Source: Euclidia mi (lineage: Eukaryota > Arthropoda > Insecta > Lepidoptera > Erebidae). Taken from it: DNA of 64,000 bases. Made by a program: the position numbers and the translations under genes. The notes beneath the pieces are model-generated. The model saw only the letters and a program-made list of their open reading frames with translations, ran no database searches and was not told the DNA's origin. Of the stretch, positions 54,601-63,909 are shown one piece after another. Numbering within the stretch: position 1 is the stretch's first letter; every line of letters starts with the position of its first letter. The DNA is taken from positions 119,048,331-119,112,330 of the forward strand of contig OX123183.2 in NCBI GenBank assembly GCA_944739405.2, written 5' to 3'.

Positions 54601-55923
54601 GAGAAGGCGACGGCGGCGGTGAAGATAATTACGGAAAAGAGACTCCGCAAGAACCTTCCCAGACCACTACCACCACTACGTATGTTTAAAAAGTCCCCGA
54701 ATCACTTTCGAATGTGCACGTAAAGAATCTACAGGATAGTATGGCGTATTTTATATCCCTTTGGGTTGCGGAGATCAGTCAGGCTCTGTGTAGAAGCCAA
54801 TATTCAGACGATCCCGGTAAGAGTAATAGGTGGACCCCGGGTGGCAACTGTGATAACGCTAGGAGGATGATGATAAGGAGTATTTTTACAAACAGTTAAT
54901 ATTATGTATCAGGTCAGCTACTTATTATATGTAATAAGTAGCTGACTGAGAACTAAGATTCAAAGAACTTTCAGCCGGTGCGCTTAAGGCCTATTAAAAT
55001 ACGGGAATTGGAGGCTTAACAGGGCCAGAAATCTCTCCTATTTTTTCTCCATTTCATTAGGTACTCGTACTTCAATTATAGCACTGTAAGCTGTGTTGCA
55101 TTCATAAAATTCACTTAATAATCAGTGGAGTACGTAGTTACGGTACTATGCGGGCGGGCCTATAGTAAATTCATGGAATAAGTACATGAATTTATACGCT
55201 TACGAGATGTCAAATATTTATTTGAAGTTATTTTGGCAGTCACGACGAGGTGAATGTGCTTTCCAGTGGCAGCCCCTTCTCAGCCACAGGCCCATGGCTT
55301 TCACCTCTTCTTGCCACCCTTTAGTAGGTACACCACTAGCCACTGCTGGAACCGTTTCAATATGCTTGCTTTTCCAGCGAAGAGCCAGCTTCCGTGGACC
55401 CAGAGACTGAATTATCAGAGTGTCCTATGACCACTTGGGGCGAATGGGACGAGTGTCAAGGCGACTGCGAAGAGAATAAGGTGACTGGATACCACACACG
55501 GTTCAGGCTACATGCTGCGGTAAGAAACACTTGATTGCGTAAACGATGATGAATTCTCCATTTGATGTCGGATTAAGAATGTAGTGGCACTGCCACATTT
55601 CTTTACCATCAAGATATCGTACATCCATAAATTGTATTGAAATTATTTTGGTGGCTTCACAAGTCAAAAACAAACAAACTTATAGTTCTGTTATAAAAAT
55701 AGAATATTCTCCCTGCCTGCTCATATTGATATACATATGCATACGAGATCTGTATTTATTACCAGTACTGACACATCTCTATCTTGCCTAACAGGATCCT
55801 CCGACCCCGGAGTGCGTTGCTAAGATGTCTACTGAAGAATTTGAGCAATGCGAGGAAGAATGCGAGCCTGAGCAAGGAGAAACTTATGACGAAGAACAAG
55901 AAGAAGGGGAGGAAGAAAGTTAG
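45455..55923 (+). CDS. F-spondin-like secreted protein, gene 2 (ten exons, 555 aa)
   Basis: Predicted exons: 45455-45473, 46242-46421, 47111-47325, 48468-48659, 49150-49356, 49692-49961, 53692-53857, 54532-54679, 55378-55519, 55795-55923. All are GT-AG with compatible phases. Same architecture as gene 1: signal peptide, Reeler, Spondin_N, acidic low-complexity linker, one TSP1 repeat. Exons of 192 and 207 nt and the intron phases around them are identical to those of gene 1, showing tandem duplication. The main differences are a 19-nt first coding exon, a Gly/Asp-rich linker, and an acidic C-terminus in place of the basic tail. Polyadenylation signal aataaa at 55977. The first exon is the least certain; it is supported by an in-phase signal peptide. 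Confidence 0.85.
46436..46642 (+). mobile_element. 207-bp non-autonomous Helitron (family 1)
   Basis: A|TCTTAATATATAAAATCC at the start and ...GGCGTCCTCTAG|T at the end. Same family as 15211-15417 and 53977-54196. It lies directly after the exon 2 donor in intron 2 of spondin-like gene 2. Confidence 0.82.
47804..47985 (+). mobile_element. A-tailed GC-rich retroelement, 5'-truncated copy 3
   Basis: Contains only the 3' third of the family ('cccgtcggggggtagcga' to 'gattttccacctggtaaaac' plus A-rich tail). Flanked by aaggtagt at 47796-47803 and 47986-47993. In intron 3 of spondin-like gene 2, adjoining a SINE. Confidence 0.7.
47994..48325 (+). mobile_element. tRNA-headed SINE-like element
   Basis: Has 'gcaaataccatctttgcgta', A-box-like 'TTGGTCTCGCAGC', B-box 'GGGTTCGATTCC', 'tgacgaaattctcagtagc' variants and the 'cctctgcctacctcttcgg' end with a (TATG)n tail. 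Its 5' part is lost at the junction with copy 3 of the A-tailed element. Confidence 0.75.
49150..53857 (+). CDS. Spondin-like gene 2, exons 5-7: Spondin_N domain
   Basis: Exon 5 encodes 'LTFEGMWTPNTHQTMFP' and 'FSDIVGASH'. Exon 6 encodes 'LPSPDWFLGVSNLELC' and 'LYPFDAGTDSGKTFE'. Exon 7 encodes 'SANEATSPPQPI' and 'FARLVFDLIRTYVKPNC'. The DAGTDSG acidic loop is kept, but the preceding Trp of most family members is Phe. Intron 6 (49962-53691) is 3.7 kb and carries the repeat at 50725-53113. Confidence 0.88.
50170..50724. other. Intron 6 sequence of spondin-like gene 2
   Basis: A (GAAA)n run at about 50234-50258 and an 18-bp-arm hairpin at 50593-50631. Otherwise nothing recognised. Confidence 0.4.
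51414..51665. mobile_element. MITE with about 90-bp terminal inverted repeats
   Basis: Left 'cggactcaatttttattttt' and 'caccgacttttaattttgcc' pair with right 'aattaaaagtcggtgttaag' and 'aaattgagtccgaaacaca'. The central 40 bp is unpaired. No coding capacity. Inside the repeat at 50725-53113. Confidence 0.75.
52340..52374 (+). mobile_element. Helitron 3' terminus
   Basis: Ends 'gacgaagccgcggccacag' CTAG followed by T, with a preceding short GC hairpin, as in family members whose 3' ends lie at 29522 and 39893. A matching 5' TC end was not found, so the left border is unknown. Confidence 0.55.
52579..53016 (+). pseudogene. Endonuclease-exonuclease-phosphatase (EEP) domain fragment
   Basis: The 145-aa frame contains 'VKIIALYRSC', 'PCIIFGDFNEDYL', 'STRGGTQIDNIFSN' and 'SYHRPMWARF', which match EEP motifs (GDFN, and SDHRP with Asp changed to Tyr). 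The catalytic His is kept, but the paired Asp is lost. The N-terminal catalytic Glu region is not recognisable. It could derive from a LINE or from a Helentron-type element. It ends 30 codons before the repeat's right terminus. Confidence 0.6.
53887..53952. repeat. Perfect 31-bp-arm hairpin
   Basis: 53887-53917 is the exact reverse complement of 53922-53952 around the 4-base loop cgaa. It lies just downstream of the exon 7 donor of spondin-like gene 2. Confidence 0.9.
53977..54196 (-). mobile_element. 220-bp non-autonomous Helitron (family 1)
   Basis: Minus strand: A|TCTTAATATATAAAATCC ... GACTGAG-type end CCTCTAG|T. Intact termini and A|T target. In intron 7 of spondin-like gene 2. The 71-aa ORF here is noncoding. 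Confidence 0.82.
54532..55923 (+). CDS. Spondin-like gene 2, exons 8-10: acidic linker and TSP1 repeat
   Basis: Exon 8 encodes a Gly/Asp-rich low-complexity linker ending in a Thr run. Exon 9 begins the TSP1 repeat, 'CPMTTWGEWDECQGDC', with the conserved W-x2-W-x2-C and C-x3-C spacing. Exon 10 gives 'CVAKMSTEEFEQCEEEC' and a Glu-rich C-terminus, stopping at 55921. The TSP1 is split at the same point as in gene 1. Confidence 0.85.
54739..54872 (+). mobile_element. 3' part of a tRNA-headed SINE
   Basis: Matches the last third of the copy at 16618-16985 ('tatccctttgggttgcggag' and 'aacgctaggaggatgatg'). In intron 8 of spondin-like gene 2. Confidence 0.65.
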
Positions 55924-56189
55924 ACATAGAATTAATCAGTGCTTAATAGATAAGACTATGTAGAAACCAAGTAGAAAATAAATATTCATTCTTAATCTTT
56001 TATTTGACTGCATGATTGACGTACCTAGCGTGGTTTAAGCGACCGCACAACAGTATGACTGTGTTAATTACATCCGTGGATTGCATGTTTGCAAATAACA
56101 CAGCATTAATTCCCAGTGCGAGAATAATCTCCTTAAGAAAAATGTAATTCGTATTATTACGAATTTAATTGCGATTTATTTTCAATACA

Positions 56190-56420
56190 TACATACATAC
56201 ATAGACTCACGCCTGTTTCCCCGAAGGGGTAGGCAGAGGCATATTAAACGCCCTTTTTTCGCCAGTGTTTTGATCCCACGTAATAGGTGGCGAGCCTATT
56301 GCCGCTTATTGGGACATTTTGTTTGCCAGAGCCTCGTCCGTTGATCGGCAGGTGCACCACTTGCAGGTGAGGTTGGCTTGGGACCCTAAGTTCTTGGTGG
56401 GAACCCTATGCATTTTCAAT
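56190..56420 (-). mobile_element. SINE-like element, uninterrupted copy
   Basis: Reverse orientation of the copy at 6870-7725, beginning with a (CATA)n tail. It contains the intact junction 'gggtcccaagccaacctcac', the pre-insertion site of the hAT MITE at 6909-7499. Confidence 0.75.
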
Positions 56421-56844
56421 TACTTCTTATATTACAGTCACGAGTCACGGATAAAACATACATACCTACTTAGGTACCTATATTAGTCCAGTCGAGATCC
56501 AGATTCGTGCTTGCAAAAGGTCGGACAACCACGAATTTTTTATATGTTGTTAAAAACTACAATAGTGATAAAAATCCAGATTTGCAATTTTAAAAGTGCT
56601 GTGCGAGCGGTAGGGTATCCAAAAAACCATGAAATTTTCGTTTTTTTTTCTGTTTTTCCTCAATATCTTATTAAACGGAGGGTCTGACTGGTATAGTTGC
56701 TATGAACAATTTAAAGTAGATTAAATTTGCTATTATTTGAGACTAGTACCAGCTCTATACAACAATTAGTTTTCAAGATACAGTTCTTCGAACATACATA
56801 TATTTTTCCAAAAAGTGATTTTTTTCGGAATGTTCATCTTTTTT

Positions 56845-57262
56845 ATTTTATTTTATTTTATTTTATTTTAATAGGAAAACAAACAGTTTACTATAACTAA
56901 ATTATAAGCTATTAATACAACTATAAACCATTGATAAGTTTTCACAGTTGAGTATATAATACTTGATCATTTTTAATAGCTAGGCTTGAGAATGTATATC
57001 AAACAAACCTACTCCAGTATCGAAAAAGAATGGATGTACAGTTAGAGGACCGATTCAAACCAATTATTAGCGATAACACGCTTATATTTAGAAGGACTTG
57101 TATTAAATAGGTCTAAATCTGGAAAGTCTACTAGGCCGTTTACACAGATTGCGGATCTTATAAAGTATGAACCATTTCTGTAATTGGTAGTGCTACGATT
57201 AACGTGCAGTGGGTAGGGTAATCTAACTGACCTGGTAGGTACCCTTAATTGCAACTTACTAA
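56845..57262 (-). mobile_element. Truncated LINE 3' end inserted in the left TIR
   Basis: On the minus strand the coding remnant (from 57262) reads 'RVPTRSVRLPYPLHVNRST' and 'LDLFNTSPSKYKRVI', the C-terminus of a LINE polymerase. It ends in an (AAAAT)n tail at 56845-56868. The right TIR lacks this segment, which defines the insertion precisely. Confidence 0.8.
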
Positions 57263-57555
57263 CTTTTGAGTAATATCTTTTAAAATAAGCGCCCGACGTC
57301 AAAAATAATGATAAAAAAGTTGTAGTAAATTTTATAACCTTTCATTTGAGACCAATTTAATGCTTGTAAGCTTAGCGGTTGACAAACAATAAGTACCTTA
57401 CGTAACATAAGCTGGGAGCTCCTCCACGCGGTGAAGGCGGTAACAACATTTTATATTGGCTAAAACTCCCAAATTTTATAATAAATATATTTACTAATGT
57501 AAATGCCTTCGGGCTTATTTTCCAGCGAGTGATTATTTCAAAACAGTCTGAATAG

Positions 57556-58266
57556 GATTTACAGGATGCCTTCAAGTATGAGTTGGCCCCGTTCCCGATG
57601 TCTATATTCAATGAACAGGGGATACGTAAGGGCACAAAATCCAAAATTTACTCTGTCTTCACTCCTCTTTCCAGCCACACGCCGATAGATACTAACAATC
57701 ACGTCGTTTTGGATGGTGGCTACCTCTTGCACAAGGTTTTGTGGCAGCGGAAGAGCACAGTTCGAGAACTTTTGGCTCGTTATACCACCTACGTCCATAA
57801 CCACTTTGGGAAGAACGTCTCCGTCGTTTTTAATGGCTACCCCGAAGATGCTGCAAAAAAAAACACAAAAACAGCGGAACGACTCCGACAGTATGCAGCG
57901 TATTCTAGCTATGAATTGACGTTCGATGAATCCACAGTAATTAAAATTGCTCAAGAGTATGTATTGAGCAATGAAAACAACAAGCGACGCCTAATAACTC
58001 TTCTTAGTGTTGCCTTTCAGAAAGAGAGGGTAGACGTGGCTGTTGCAGAAGAAGATGCGGATCGTGAGATCGTCGTGGCGGCGCTTTCAAAAAGTGCAGT
58101 AGCCGATCGCGTCGTCATAGCAGGAGAAGACGTCGATTTACTTGTTCTTCTCAATGGCTTAGGCGCTGAAAAGACAAACGTTTACCTTCAGAAGAGCACG
58201 AAGGGCGAAGGTGGTTGCTGCCGTTCATTGTTAACGTTCATTGTTGACGACACCACTAACAAATAG
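57556..58266 (+). pseudogene. PIN/FEN-like nuclease of a repeat-associated family, N-terminal part
   Basis: The open frame after TAG at 57553 begins 'DLQDAFKYELAPFPMSIFNE', so the true start lies upstream and is lost. Conserved blocks: 'VVLDGGYLLHKVLWQ' (first Asp), 'VSVVFNGYPEDAAKK' (family members that I recall have FDGY; here Asn), 'AEEDADREIVVAAL' and 'VIAGEDVDLLVLL'. This order of acidic residues fits a PIN/FEN-type metal-dependent nuclease fold. I recall related proteins as multi-copy, uncharacterised genes in several invertebrates. The frame runs into a stop at 58264, inside what looks like a small inserted inverted repeat. Confidence 0.65.
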
Positions 58267-58483
58267 TGTTGTTACCCTGATTTAAATATTTTTTTATAGA
58301 TTCTTTAAACTTAATCGTTAGAAATTTAAACTTAGTAGGACACGACTTAGTAGGGAAATTCAAAGAACTTAGAAAGATATAAAATATGCATATGTATATC
58401 AACCATAGAGGGTAATATAGCCATATACTAGCTCGATAATCTTAAGCGATATATTATCCCAACATTACGGTAGTGTCGTCAAC
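58242..58483. mobile_element. Possible small inverted-repeat insertion in the nuclease gene
   Basis: gttgacgacacca at the left and tagtgtcgtcaac at the right are near-perfect reverse complements and lie between the two coding segments. AT-rich interior. The borders are not proven. Confidence 0.45.
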
Positions 58484-58599
58484 AAATGCTTTTTGTTAAC
58501 GACACCCCAGGGGTGTCGTTTTGGGGGTGTCGTGAACAAGGAACCGTTGCTGCCACTACTCTACGACCTCCTACAATCACCGGAACTGCAAGCAATCAC

Positions 58600-58790
58600 C
58601 AGAGACGGTGCTATTCACCCACGCCTTTACCGGGTGCGATACCACCTCGGCGTCGTTTGGCCAAGGAAAGACCAAAATCACCACACTCCTAGGCAAGAAT
58701 GAACAACTTGCTGAGCTAGTGGACGTCTTCCTACGGCCAGACTCCACCCTACAAGCCGTAAAAAGTAAATTCATGACATGTACCATGCGG
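58600..58790 (+). pseudogene. PIN/FEN-like nuclease, C-terminal part
   Basis: Reads 'FTHAFTGCDTTSASFGQGK' followed by 'LAELVDVFLRPDSTLQAV'. The HA-(F/I)-(T/S)-GCDTTSA motif is the signature I associate with this family, and it follows the acidic DVDLLVLL block in intact members. Just upstream, another frame reads 'NKEPLLPLLYDLLQSPEL', so a frameshift lies near 58600. Confidence 0.65.
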
Positions 58791-58850
58791 GCATTGAACC
58801 CGCGACCTCCAGCTCATAAGCCTGACGCTCTTCCAACTGGAACATGGAGG
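58776..58850 (-). other. tRNA-like sequence
   Basis: Minus strand has a D-arm-like 'AGTTGGAAGAGCG', a 7-base loop cttatga, and a perfect T-arm 'GCGGGTTCAATGCCCGC'. The acceptor stem and anticodon stem contain mismatches (a G-G pair closes the anticodon loop). It looks like a decayed tRNA or a SINE head rather than a working gene. Confidence 0.4.
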
Positions 58851-59749
58851 TTGCCTTTTTGTAAATGTAATTTTTGAGTTTTAACTGGTCAATCAGATAA
58901 TAACAAGAAGTAAGAACAGTTTCTTTGCAGTACCCCTCAAAATCAAGTTTTATAACTGTTTTTGGTAATCTACCGTTTTTAAGAGAACCACTCAGCACAT
59001 AGATACCAATTTAGTCTCAAATGAAAGGTAATAAAATTTACTACGACTTTTTCTACAGATTTTTGACGTCGGGCGCTTATTTTAAAAGATATTACACAAA
59101 AAAGTGAACATTCCGAAAAAAATACACTTTTAAAAAAAATATGTCTATGTTTGAAGAACTGTATCTTGAAAACTAATAGTTGTATAGAGCTCATACTAGT
59201 CTCAAATAATAGCAAATTTATTGTACGTTAAATTGTTCATTAAGACTATTCCAGTCAGACCCTCAGTTTAATAAGATATTGAGAAAAAACTGAAAAAAGT
59301 CCGAAAATTTAATGGTTTTTTGGACACCCTACCTCTCGCTCAGCACTTTGAAAATTGCAAATCTGGTTTTTTAACACTGGTGTAGGTCTTAACAACATAT
59401 ACAAAAATCGTGATTGCCCGACCTTTTGCAAGCACGACCCCCTTTTAAAGTCTAACTTGACTGGACTATATTTACATGTTCTAAATAATAGCTAAAATAA
59501 AATGTTTGATTACTCAAAAGTGCTCACTGTGTTTGAGTTTACTTCGTTACCTACCTATTCTTATCTCTTTTGAAGATGGCCATGCGAAAGGCCGTTAAGA
59601 AATGTATGGTCCTAATTGAGAGTGCTGATATGGGTTCAGATACTTCAGATGATTATCCGGTCTATGGGTGCATACGCGTGCCTACTTGCTAGTCGCCAAG
59701 GGAGGCCAGGGAGGGGCAGCTGCCACCCCCTAGAGGTTCAAAACTCCCT

Positions 59750-59915
59750 ACATTACAGGGTGTAAAAAGACCCTTAACCAAAACTGAAACCCCACATTGT
59801 ACCAATCACTACGAACATTTTTTACTTCAGCACCATACCCCAGGTATGGTGCCGAAGTAAAAATTAATGTTTCAGGAGATCTTGAGGCTCGAAGTCACGA
59901 CATTTTTTTTCCAAT
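59750..59915. repeat. Dispersed repeat, copy B, with internal hairpin
   Basis: Matches copy A (16225-16440) in reverse orientation, except that about 14 bp after 'cagcaccatacc' is replaced by an inverted copy of the preceding 21 bp. Confidence 0.65.
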
Positions 59916-59954
59916 TATTCCAAAATGGTGTTTTGAATGATAAAATGTAAACTT

Positions 59955-60370
59955 ATTGCCGTGTGGTTGACGGCATAGAATACAAGTGTCACCATTGCAC
60001 CCCTATCTTCCCGTGGGTGTCGTAAGAGGCGACAAAGGGATAACACGATGCAAATACTATCTTTGCGTAGAGACGGAAAACTCGACATCAAACCCAATAC
60101 GACTGCCTCGTTGGTCTCGCGGCATAAATGTGCGCGTGGGATTGGGAGGTCCCGGGTTTGATTCCTGGGTCGGGCAGTGTTATTGGGTTTTTCTGTCACG
60201 AAAATCTCTCAGTAGCAGCACGAAGTCTGGAAATGTACCCGGTACGGCAATAGGCTCGCCTCTTATTACCTGGGACTAAAGTATATCTGGCGAAAAGTGG
60301 GTGTAGAAATACACCTCTGCCTACCCCTTCGGGGATAAAAGGCGTGACGATATGTATGTATGTATGTATG
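59955..60370 (+). mobile_element. Full-length tRNA-headed SINE-like element
   Basis: Runs from 'gccgtgtggttgacggcata' through the A-box-like 'TTGGTCTCGCGGC' and B-box region 'GGGTTTGATTCC' to 'ctacccctt' and a (TATG)n tail. Reverse orientation of the copy at 21215-21630. Confidence 0.78.
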
Positions 60371-60553
60371 GTAAACTTTCATCCAAATAAACAAAAAACA
60401 AAATTTTCAATATTTCCCTAAAAGAAACGGCTTTAAAGTTCTCTAAACGCAATGTATGCGCTACTAGCTAGCTAGCTACTACTACTTAATCAGCTGCGCT
60501 GTAGGCGAGGGCATTACCCTCGGCCGCGCGACCACGTGGTCATAAATTGCCGC

Positions 60554-60870
60554 CGTTAGGGCGGTTTCAGATATAATCACGTATAAGCTCATTTTTGGAA
60601 GCGCATGTAGGCGTGTATAGGCGCGCCTTTTGGCACACGCGCAACTCGTACGAGCGTTGATGCGCTTTCAAGCTCGTATAAGCTTGAGCCATCAGAGTCC
60701 ATGTTGACACTGACACGATGTCACTACCATTTCGAGCGAACATGCCGAAATATGCGCGTTTACGTGAGTTCGGTTTTTTTAAGCACGTAATGTAGCGCGC
60801 GTGTAAGCGCGTATGCTGAAACGACCGTACCACGCAGAAAAATACGCTTATCTGAAGTCGCCCTTAGGTA
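60554..60870. mobile_element. MITE with TTAGGGCG ends
   Basis: Left TTAGGGCGGTTTCAGATA and right TATCTGAAGTCGCCCTTA form imperfect terminal inverted repeats. The interior is rich in short GCGC motifs. No coding capacity. Confidence 0.65.
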
Positions 60871-61309
60871 CCAGCCGACGTTTACGGCGCAGGCGCCTCA
60901 CGCTGTAGGAAGATACGGCCGGTGTAAGCACGATGCATTTCGAGCGCTATACATTGCGGCTTTTAAAATGTGTCTACTTCTTTAAGCTTAAAAAAAAACC
61001 TTTTCCCCAGGTATTATTTTCGCGTAGTATGACTTGGCATGATGTGAAGAACGAGTAGACTTCGGCTTGGTGATGGGTCCTTACAACCTGTATATTACTT
61101 TTTCTCATATTCTATATTAACTAGTGTCCGACCGAAACTGATTTTGCAGCCGAAACCGAAACTGAAACCGAACTTTCGGCCTTGCTCTTAGTTTCGGCCG
61201 AAACCGAAACCGAAACTTACCTAAACATGTTACTTTCTATTGATACTAAAATCTTGTGTAAAGTACACTAGATTTTATTTTATTACCATCAAGTACGGCC
61301 GGGTGGTGT

Positions 61310-62220
61310 TGAGGATCACGCCTAACGCGCCTTCGACTCCGTTAATCTCAGGGAGATGTATAAGGAAAGGAATACATGGAGCGGAAATTGCACCAAGAAG
61401 AAAAAAAGACCCTTGAAGGACAAGATGCTAGTCGATCGTGACATCGGAGGCACAGCTCCAACGCTGGCAGGAGCACTGTGATGAAATCTTCTGAGTTCCA
61501 AACGACCCTGTCACTCCGTCCTCATCCGAAAGTCTGCCCACTCAGAGCCTAAACATTGATGTTTCTCCACTGAAGAGGAAGTAGTGAAAGCCATCCAATC
61601 ACTTGAGAATTGCAAAGCACCATGAATCGACCTCATCACGGCGAAAATGCTAGAAGCAGATATTTCTACCGCTACGAACGCGCTAACATACCTATTGCAG
61701 AACTTTTGGTCCACCGAGGAGCTACCCGACGATTAGAATAAAGGCTTCCTCATCACCGTAATTTAATGCGGCAATTGGTGAGGCATTCCCTTGCTCTCGA
61801 TTCCGTCTAAGGTGCAATGCAAAAACATCATCGAGTGCCATTGAACCTCTCCTTCGCAAATAGTTGGCTGGTTTTCGGCTCAATAGATCGTGCACAGACC
61901 AGATCAACACCTTCAGCATAATCCTCGAACAGGCATCAGAATGTAAGAGAGAAATTTATTTGACGTTAATGCAATGTTTATGAATACGTTGAGATGTAGA
62001 GTCACTCATGCGCCGACATGCAAGCCAAGCCGGACCACCTACGATGAGAGACAATGGTGAAGAGACTGAAAATCAACACCAGGAAAACCCAGCAAATGAG
62101 GGGCGGCGCAACAAGTTCTTTGCCGTTGCTCATTGACAAAATCACAAATCCCGGTAGCGTAGTGTGTGAAACTGGAGAGACTGAAGAGGACATCACCCAC
62201 AGATATAGATCTACATAGAT
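61310..62220 (+). pseudogene. Decayed LINE reverse transcriptase
   Basis: Frames with many stops read 'EEEVVKAIQSLENCKAP', 'TNALTYLLQNFWSTEELPDD', 'GIPLLSIPSKVQCKNIIE' and later 'RLKINTRKTQQM' and 'ITNPGSVVCETGETEEDI'. These are consecutive blocks of an RTE-like polymerase with a large deletion between them. Confidence 0.65.
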
Positions 62221-62858
62221 AACGCAATTATCACGATTTGTATTGAAACCAAGCGTGCTGGCTTCTTAATACCTACTGTACGAACTGTACCGAAGCGATG
62301 CGCGACAGTATCGCTTGTGCGATATTCATCGTCTCCTAACACACAACGTCAGATCAAACGTCCAAAGCAAACGCGGCAACGTAATGTGAATAAAGTTTAC
62401 TTAACGGTAATTAAGTAAACTTTATAAGTACGACCGACTTCTCAATAACTGCATTCGATTCATCTTTAATCTTCGTAAGTATGACCATGTCTCTTCTTAT
62501 CGTTCCGAACTTAAATGGCTACCAATTCGTCAACGCCGGTGTTTGCGTGCTCTTACTACTCTCTTCTCTATTCTCAAGTCTCCTTCTCCGCCGACTTATC
62601 TCACCTCATATTTCCATTTTCTATCTTCAACACATGAGAAAGATCTTCGTTCTTCTCATAATCTTCTTCTCTCTTGCCCCAGTCACTCTACTGGGTTCGT
62701 CAAGTCTTCTTTTGTCGTACAGTCTGTTTTTTATGGAATACACTCCCTCCTGAAATCAGATTGTCCACTAACCGTTACGCATTCAAAATGAAAGTACGTG
62801 AACTCCTTTTCAAAATATTGACGGAATCAGCACATAATTCTCATCCATTACTTTAAGT

Positions 62859-62924
<66 letters not shown>

Positions 62925-62930
62925 TTAAGT

Positions 62931-62988
<58 letters not shown>

Positions 62989-63909
62989 ACTTAAAGTAAT
63001 GGATGAGAATTATGTGCTGATTCCGTCAATATTTTGAAAAGGAGTTCACGTACTTTCATTTTGAATGCGTAACGGTTAGTGGACAATCTGATTTCAGGAG
63101 GGAGTGTATTCCATAAAAAACAGACTGTACGACAAAAGAAGACTTGACGAACCCAGTAGAGTGACTGGGGCAAGAGAGAAGAAGATTATGAGAAGAACGA
63201 AGATCTTTCTCATGTGTTGAAGATAGAAAATGGAAATATGAGGTGAGATAAGTCGGCGGAGAAGGAGACTTGAGAATAGAGAAGAGAGTAGTAAGAGCAC
63301 GCAAACACCGGCGTTGACGAATTGGTAGCCATTTAAGTTCGGAACGATAAGAAGAGACATGGTCATACTTACGAAGATTAAAGATGAATCGAATGCAGTT
63401 ATTGATAAGTCGGTCGTACTTATAAAGTTTACTTAATTACCGTTAAGTAAACTTTATTCACATTACGTTGCCGCGTTTGCTTTGGACGTTTGATCTGACG
63501 TTGTGTGTTAGGAGACGATGAATATCGCACAAGCGATACTGTCGCGCATCGCTTCGGTACAGTTCGTACAGTAGGTATTAAGAAGCCAGCACGCTTGGTT
63601 TCAATACAAATCGTGATAATTGCGTTATCTATGTAGATCTATATCTGTGGGTGATGTCCTCTTCAGTCTCTCCAGTTTCACACACTACGCTACCGGGATT
63701 TGTGATTTTGTCAATGAGCAACGGCAAAGAACTTGTTGCGCCGCCCCTCATTTGCTGGGTTTTCCTGGTGTTGATTTTCAGTCTCTTCACCATTGTCTCT
63801 CATCGTAGGTGGTCCGGCTTGGCTTGCATGTCGGCGCATGAGTGACTCTACATCTCAACGTATTCATAAACATTGCATTAACGTCAAATAAATTTCTCTC
63901 TTACATTCT
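61938..63909. repeat. Near-perfect palindrome, 924-bp arms
   Basis: 61938-62861 pairs with 62986-63909. The one mismatch noticed is C at 62441 against T at 63406. The centre is two (AT)n runs separated by ctttaagtgttt (62923-62934). ORFs of 60-90 aa therefore appear twice, once per strand. Confidence 0.92.
62430..62860 (+). pseudogene. LINE polymerase C-terminus ending in (AT)n (mirrored at 62986-63417)
   Basis: Pieces in shifting frames read 'FNLRKYDHVSSYRSELKWLP', 'LRALTTLFSILKSPSPP', 'LRSSHNLLLSCPSHSTGF' and 'TVCFLWNTLPPEIRLS'. This is the usual C-terminus of a CR1-like polymerase, followed by an (AT)n tail that forms the palindrome centre. Confidence 0.7.

Larger units (their letters stand above)
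56485..59467 (+). mobile_element. Long-TIR element carrying a PIN/FEN-like nuclease gene
   Basis: Terminal inverted repeats begin AGTCCAGTC (56485) and end GACTGGACT (59467), with flanking ATATT on both sides (56480-56484 and 59468-59472). The arms pair over about 450 bp: left 56485-56844 plus 57262-57360, right 59008-59467. The left arm is split by a truncated LINE (56845-57262). The only coding between the arms is the nuclease-like gene. I recognise neither a transposase nor a known superfamily. Confidence 0.8.

Noticed and set aside
59577..59693. 38-aa ORF starting MAMRKAVKKCMVLIE
   Set aside because: Too short and without homology that I recognise. An N-terminal transposase fragment is possible but unsupported.
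62481..63366. 90-aa hydrophobic ORF present twice, once per strand
   Set aside because: The leucine-rich reading is an alternative frame of a LINE polymerase C-terminus, duplicated by the palindrome. It is not a membrane protein gene.
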